A stretch of 64,000 bases of DNA from JAJRPT01 sp965661945 (GTDB lineage Bacteria; Bacteroidota; Ignavibacteria; Kapaibacteriales; UBA2268): the NCBI GenBank assembly GCA_965661945.1, contig CBFIFP010000001.1, positions 62,001 through 126,000 on the forward strand, written 5' to 3'. Of this stretch, positions 59,592 through 64,000 are shown piece by piece. The notes under the pieces were generated by a model. The model did not search any database. It worked only from the letters and a program-made list of their open reading frames with translations, and had not been told where the DNA came from. Each line of letters starts with the position of its first letter. Within the stretch, counting starts at the first letter, position 1. The position numbers were made by a program, and so were the translations under genes.

Positions 59592-62451
59592 TCAAGAGTT
59601 TAAAGAATTAGACGAAATTACTATTTCTGGTGCGAGAGAGCACAATTTAAAGAATGTATCTTTGAAAATACCAAGGGATAAACTAACCGTGATAACTGGC
59701 TTATCTGGTTCTGGTAAGTCTTCTTTGGCTTTTGATACTCTCTTTGCTGAAGGTCAAAGGCGATATGTTGAGACTTTATCGAGTTATGCAAAGCAATTTT
59801 TAAATGTTCTTAAAAAACCAGATGTGGATAGGATTGAAGGTCTCTCCCCTGCTATTTCAATTGAGCAAAAGACGTTATCGAAACACCCACGTTCAACTGT
59901 TGGAACTGTTACAGAGATTTATGATTATCTTAGATTACTTTTTGCAAAAATTGGAATTCAATATTCAATTGATGCAAATGTTCCTGTTGTTGCAAAATCT
60001 CATGAACAAATATTAAATGAAATTTTAGATTACTTTAAAAATCAAAAAATAATGATTTTATCTCCTGTAGTTGTAGCTCGAAAAGGACACTATAGAGAGC
60101 TGTTTGCTGATTTGCAAAAACAAGGTTTTACGAAAGTTAGAGTTGATGGTGAGCTATTGAGTCTAGATAAAGAGATAAAACTTGCTCGATATCAATTACA
60201 TGATATCGATGTTGTAGTGGATAGATTAGAGGTTAAGGAAGAAGACTTACAACGAATAAGCCAATCGTTAGATCTTGCTTTGAAGATGAGTGATGGAAAT
60301 GTAATAATTCATTATAATACTTCCGACGATTGGGAGGATAAATTTTATAATATTAATTTTTCTTGCCCCGTTACAGGAAAAGCCTATAAAGAATTAGCTC
60401 CAAATAAGTTTTCATTTAATTCACCTTATGGTTATTGCCCAACTTGCCATGGTATTGGTTATATGTTTCAGATTGATCCAGATTTATTGGTTCCAAATAA
60501 AAATTTATCGATAAATCAAGGTGCGATTCAAGGTCTTGAAATAAAAAGAGGAAATTGGATGTATGTTCAATTGATATCTTTTGCAGAAAGTATTGGGGTT
60601 AATTTGGATACACCAGTTAAGGATTTAGATAAGGATAAATTTAATTTAATAATATTTGGTTCAAACGAAAAGGAGTATGAGTTTGATTATACTTTAAATT
60701 CGGGTATGAAAACTCAAATAAAAAGTAGGTTTAAAGGGTTTATTCCGCTTTTTCTAGGTCAATATGACGTTGCAACAACATCAAATCAGAAAAAAAGATA
60801 TGAAAATATGATGCGAGATATTCCATGTTCTACTTGCAACGGAGGAAGATTAAATTTAGAAAGTTTGCATGTAAAGATTCAAGAAAAAAATATATCTGAT
60901 ATTGTTAAAATGGATATTGATGAATGTGTCGAGTTTTTTGAAGATTTAAAAAAGAAACTAACAGAAAAAGAGTTAAAGATTTCATATTTGGTTATTAAAG
61001 AGATAATATCAAGATTACAATTTCTGCAAAATGTTGGTTTGAGTTACTTAAATTTAGATAGAGCCTCAAAAACTCTCTCTGGTGGCGAAGCACAAAGGAT
61101 TCGTCTTGCATCGCAAATAGGATCTAAATTAGTTGGAATTATGTACGTTTTAGATGAACCATCAATTGGTTTGCATCAGCATGATAATAATAGATTGATT
61201 AATTCTTTACGAAAGTTGACAGAAATTGGGAATACATTGATAGTTGTAGAACACGACAAGGCAATGATTGAAGCATCAGATTATTTTATAGATATGGGCC
61301 CTGGGGCTGGTGTTCATGGTGGTGAAGTTATATTAGAGACAACTCCTAGTGAGTTGTTAAAAATGAAACCAAATTCTGAAATGTCTTTGACCGCTCAATA
61401 TTTACTAGGCTTTAGGGATATTGATGCACCTGACAAACGAAGAGAAGGTAATGGAAACTTTATTGAAGTGATTGGTGCAAATGGTAATAATCTCAATAAT
61501 GTAACTATGAAACTTCCACTTGGAAAACTTGTTTGTATTACTGGAATGTCTGGTTCTGGTAAATCGACTTTAGTAAATGACACTCTAATTCCAATTCTTC
61601 TTAATACCTATAATAATGCAAATAGAAGCGCTCTTGCTTACTCAGATATTAAAGGATTAGAAAATATAGATAAAGTTATTGAAATTGATCAGCAAGCAAT
61701 AGGTAGAACTCCACGTTCTAATCCTGCCACATATACTGGTCTTTTTACACATATAAGAGATTTTTTTACAATGTTACCAGAATCTAAAATTAGGGGTTAC
61801 AGTGCTGGAAGATTTTCTTTTAATGTAAAAGATGGTAGATGTCCTGAGTGTGAGGGGGGTGGAATGAAAAAAATAGAGATGAATTTTTTACCAGATGTTT
61901 ATGTTAAGTGTAATGTTTGTAATGGTAAACGCTACAATAGAGAGACGTTAGAGATAACTTATAAAGGAAAAACTATATCTGATGTATTAGATATGACTGT
62001 AGAGGAGGCGCTTGTATTTTTTCATGATATTCCAAAAATTAAAAATAAAATTCAATCATTGAATGATGTAGGACTAACTTATATAACTCTTGGTCAACAA
62101 GCACCAACTTTATCAGGTGGCGAAGCTCAAAGGGTAAAATTAGCAACTGAATTAGCTAAGAAACAAACTGGAAAGACAGTTTATATGTTAGATGAACCAA
62201 CAACAGGGCTTCATTTTCATGATATTCACATATTAATGAAACTTCTTAATCAATTAGCAGATAAAGGTAATACGGTAGTTATTATTGAACATAACTTAGA
62301 TGTTATTAAGTGTGCCGATTGGATTATTGATTTAGGACCAGAAGGAGGAAAAAAGGGTGGATATATCGTAGCAGAAGGTACTCCAGAGCAAATAGCTAAA
62401 TCTAAAAAAAGCTTAACTGGAAGGTATCTTAAAGAGGAATTAAAAAAGTAA
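59584..62451 (+). CDS. uvrA: Excinuclease ABC subunit A
   Basis: 955 residues. Two ABC ATPase modules with Walker A GLSGSGKSSLAF and GMSGSGKSTLVN, signatures TLSGGEAQRIRLA and TLSGGEAQRVKLA, and two zinc modules (CPTCHG and CSTCNGG in the first; CPECEGG and CNVCNG in the second). UvrA2 dimers find bulky DNA lesions and load UvrB. It shares a run with transporter, pirin and esterase genes, unrelated in function but translationally linked. Confidence 0.97.
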   Translation: MINQEFKELDEITISGAREHNLKNVSLKIPRDKLTVITGLSGSGKSSLAFDTLFAEGQRRYVETLSSYAKQFLNVLKKPDVDRIEGLSPAISIEQKTLSKHPRSTVGTVTEIYDYLRLLFAKIGIQYSIDANVPVVAKSHEQILNEILDYFKNQKIMILSPVVVARKGHYRELFADLQKQGFTKVRVDGELLSLDKEIKLARYQLHDIDVVVDRLEVKEEDLQRISQSLDLALKMSDGNVIIHYNTSDDWEDKFYNINFSCPVTGKAYKELAPNKFSFNSPYGYCPTCHGIGYMFQIDPDLLVPNKNLSINQGAIQGLEIKRGNWMYVQLISFAESIGVNLDTPVKDLDKDKFNLIIFGSNEKEYEFDYTLNSGMKTQIKSRFKGFIPLFLGQYDVATTSNQKKRYENMMRDIPCSTCNGGRLNLESLHVKIQEKNISDIVKMDIDECVEFFEDLKKKLTEKELKISYLVIKEIISRLQFLQNVGLSYLNLDRASKTLSGGEAQRIRLASQIGSKLVGIMYVLDEPSIGLHQHDNNRLINSLRKLTEIGNTLIVVEHDKAMIEASDYFIDMGPGAGVHGGEVILETTPSELLKMKPNSEMSLTAQYLLGFRDIDAPDKRREGNGNFIEVIGANGNNLNNVTMKLPLGKLVCITGMSGSGKSTLVNDTLIPILLNTYNNANRSALAYSDIKGLENIDKVIEIDQQAIGRTPRSNPATYTGLFTHIRDFFTMLPESKIRGYSAGRFSFNVKDGRCPECEGGGMKKIEMNFLPDVYVKCNVCNGKRYNRETLEITYKGKTISDVLDMTVEEALVFFHDIPKIKNKIQSLNDVGLTYITLGQQAPTLSGGEAQRVKLATELAKKQTGKTVYMLDEPTTGLHFHDIHILMKLLNQLADKGNTVVIIEHNLDVIKCADWIIDLGPEGGKKGGYIVAEGTPEQIAKSKKSLTGRYLKEELKK

Positions 62452-62550
62452 ATGTTTTTAAACATTTTTGAATGAAAAACGTAATAAGCTAATAGTTGTA
62501 AAAAATATTATTTACAAAAATTTATTAACAAAATATTAAAAGAGAGGCCT

Positions 62551-63423
62551 ATGAATTTATTATTTACAATAATTTTATTTCTATCTATGGTTGCTTGTAC
62601 TCAAGAGAACAATAAACCTGATAAAGTAAAAGTTGATAAAGCATCTATTTCTAAGATAGTAAATGGTATTTTAGAAAAAGAAAAAGCGACTGTTGAAGAG
62701 GATAAATATAGTTATTTGATTGGACACGGTTACATAAAAGATGCATTGAAAGATACAAATTTTAATTTCAATTCTGAATATTTTATTCTTGGTGCTTTGC
62801 AAGCTCTTGATGAATCGGGAGAGGATATGTTTTCTGAAAGCGATTTAAAGAGATTAAGAATGGAATTTGAACAGTTTATGCAATTAGCTGGACAAAGAAT
62901 GCAAGAAGCAGAGTTGAATAAATTCAACGCTCGAGGTGAAAAATTCAAAAAGATGCATGATGAGTTTATTGCAAATTATATGAAAGAGAATCCTAATGCT
63001 AAAAAAACTCCATCGGGTGTTATTTATGAGAAGATTCGAGATGGCGTTGGTCCTTTTCCAAAAGAAAAAGATTTTATAACTTTATTAACTAATGGCTTTT
63101 TTATGGATGGTGAGCAGTTTGATAACTCTTTATCAACTGGTCAACCAAAGCAATTTATGTTAAACCAGATTTTTCCTGGTTTAAGAGAAATTGTTGAAAT
63201 AATGAATAAAGGAGCTAGATATAAAGTGGTAATTCCATATAATTTAGCTTTTGGTGAGGAAGGTGTTAATCCACAATTCCCTCCTTTTGCTACTTTAGTT
63301 ATGCAAGTTGAATTGGTTAAGTTAGATGTTTTACCTGAAAGTACTGGAGGTATGCAAATGCCTGAAGGTGTAAAAATTAAAGATGTTAGACAAAAAAGAA
63401 TTGCTGGTCCTCCAAAAAGATGA
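62551..63423 (+). CDS. FKBP-type peptidyl-prolyl isomerase lipoprotein
   Basis: 290 residues. Lipobox MVAC (Cys 14), an FkpA/Mip-like helical dimerisation region (about 30-150) with the KMHDEFIANYMKENP helix, and an FKBP domain (about 155-265) with SGVIYEKIRDG and VVIPYNLAFGEEGVN. A Met/Gly-rich C-terminal tail follows (STGGMQMPEGVKIKD). Folds proteins in the periplasm or at the surface. Its end overlaps the barrel gene by 4 bases. Confidence 0.88.
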   Translation: MNLLFTIILFLSMVACTQENNKPDKVKVDKASISKIVNGILEKEKATVEEDKYSYLIGHGYIKDALKDTNFNFNSEYFILGALQALDESGEDMFSESDLKRLRMEFEQFMQLAGQRMQEAELNKFNARGEKFKKMHDEFIANYMKENPNAKKTPSGVIYEKIRDGVGPFPKEKDFITLLTNGFFMDGEQFDNSLSTGQPKQFMLNQIFPGLREIVEIMNKGARYKVVIPYNLAFGEEGVNPQFPPFATLVMQVELVKLDVLPESTGGMQMPEGVKIKDVRQKRIAGPPKR

Positions 63424-63974
63424 TATATGTAATATTATTATTTATAAGTAGTTTTTCCCACTCCAAAGATAATAATCAGCTTGGGGTGGGATTTTCTAAT
63501 TTATCAGGTGCTGGAGCAAGTTATAATTATAAATTTAATAGTTTGATTCATATTGAATTAAACTCATTTTATTTTTATCTTGGTGATAAACCTCCATTAG
63601 TTTATGATACCTACTTTAATTTTGGCGGAGAGATTCAATTAAATTTATTGAGATATTCAGAATTTGATAACCGATTATATTTTTTGATAGGTACTTCTTA
63701 TTGGAATGTAAATAAACATTATTCAAAAGATATAACTTCCATAAATGGTTCGCCTGACCAAGAAAATGTTGTAGATAATTATAAATTGTTTAATTACGGA
63801 GTGGGAGTTGGAAATCAATTTATTTTTAAGGAAAACTACTCACTTAATTTTTCAATTTTATATCAACTACAGAATTCTGATGTTTCACCTTTAAATAATT
63901 TAATTGATAGAAATCCTAAAAGTAATAGTTTTAACGGCTTAGGTTTTGGTATTTCTTTAAAATATAGATGGTAG
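63420..63974 (+). CDS. Small outer-membrane barrel protein
   Basis: 184 residues. A signal peptide (about 1-14) is followed by LGVGFSNLSGAGASYNYKF and alternating aromatic/polar strands that end in FGISLKYRW, with a terminal aromatic as recognised by the BAM machinery. About eight strands are implied. No specific family is known. It follows the isomerase gene with a 4-base overlap. The last 26 bases of the window hold nothing. Confidence 0.7.
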   Translation: MIYVILLFISSFSHSKDNNQLGVGFSNLSGAGASYNYKFNSLIHIELNSFYFYLGDKPPLVYDTYFNFGGEIQLNLLRYSEFDNRLYFLIGTSYWNVNKHYSKDITSINGSPDQENVVDNYKLFNYGVGVGNQFIFKENYSLNFSILYQLQNSDVSPLNNLIDRNPKSNSFNGLGFGISLKYRW

Positions 63975-64000
63975 TCAATTATATATTCATAATTAATTTA

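Overview
This window comes from a very AT-rich, Gram-negative bacterium of the FCB group (Bacteroidota / Chlorobiota / Ignavibacteria-Kapabacteria neighbourhood). The lineage is inferred from several independent signs. There are type IX secretion (T9SS) parts: a PorQ-like barrel, a PorE-like PD40/OmpA protein, and a 1311-residue protein with a C-terminal sorting domain. KdsB implies an LPS outer membrane. The Mrp ATPase lacks the CxxC pair and the dihydroorotase has the DDQVHF variant, both as in Bacteroidetes. Promoters fit TTG/TTTG-N19/20-TAnnTTTG, and exported proteins repeatedly carry Gln after the signal-peptide cleavage site. A flagellar flhA gene suggests a motile ancestry.

Layout. 0-2.2 kb: end of mrp, tRNA-Val(UAC), terminator, tRNA-Leu(CAA), trpS. 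2.2-10.4 kb: flhA, a small thiamine-binding-type protein plus kdsB, then a minus-strand unit of a PDZ/membrane/GAF/PP2C phosphatase, glutaminyl cyclase and ribD. 10.5-15.6 kb: ilvE, a universal stress protein, DoxX, coaD, an unknown membrane protein and aspartate kinase. 15.6-22.2 kb: a gingipain-fold-like secreted protein, flavin-reductase-like protein, dihydroorotase, a lipoprotein, a GNAT, a 56-residue protein and a DUF6580-type membrane protein. 22.3-29.8 kb: giant T9SS cargo, CPBP protease, methyltransferase, YfhO. 30.3-36.7 kb: porin, enoyl-CoA hydratase, parAB, thioesterase, porQ, acyl-CoA dehydrogenase.

36.9-41.0 kb is the most unusual stretch. It has two Cys-rich lipoproteins and two secreted thioredoxin-like proteins. 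Most of these are interrupted by isolated in-frame stop codons with open reading frame continuing on both sides. They are preceded by about 600 bases of non-coding DNA packed with hairpins, including a candidate structured RNA with mutually exclusive helices.

41.0-50.3 kb: PorE-like protein, lspA, a two-lipoyl-domain E2 acyltransferase, sucD with a Lys/Thr/Ala tail, ndk, Nudix hydrolase, ybaB and recR. 50.3-54.3 kb: a FecR/TPR protein and two tandem CHASE2 genes, both broken. 54.3-64.0 kb: exonuclease III, a GT4 glycosyltransferase, then MFS transporter, pirin, esterase and uvrA in one tight run, followed by an FKBP lipoprotein and a small barrel protein.

The main cross-window observation is that nine in-frame stop codons and one frameshift fall in about 5 kb of accessory genes, while roughly 50 kb of housekeeping genes show none. 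That argues for real decay, or recoding/readthrough, of a class of surface and signalling genes rather than random sequencing error. No CRISPR array, insertion sequence, rRNA or prophage was seen.
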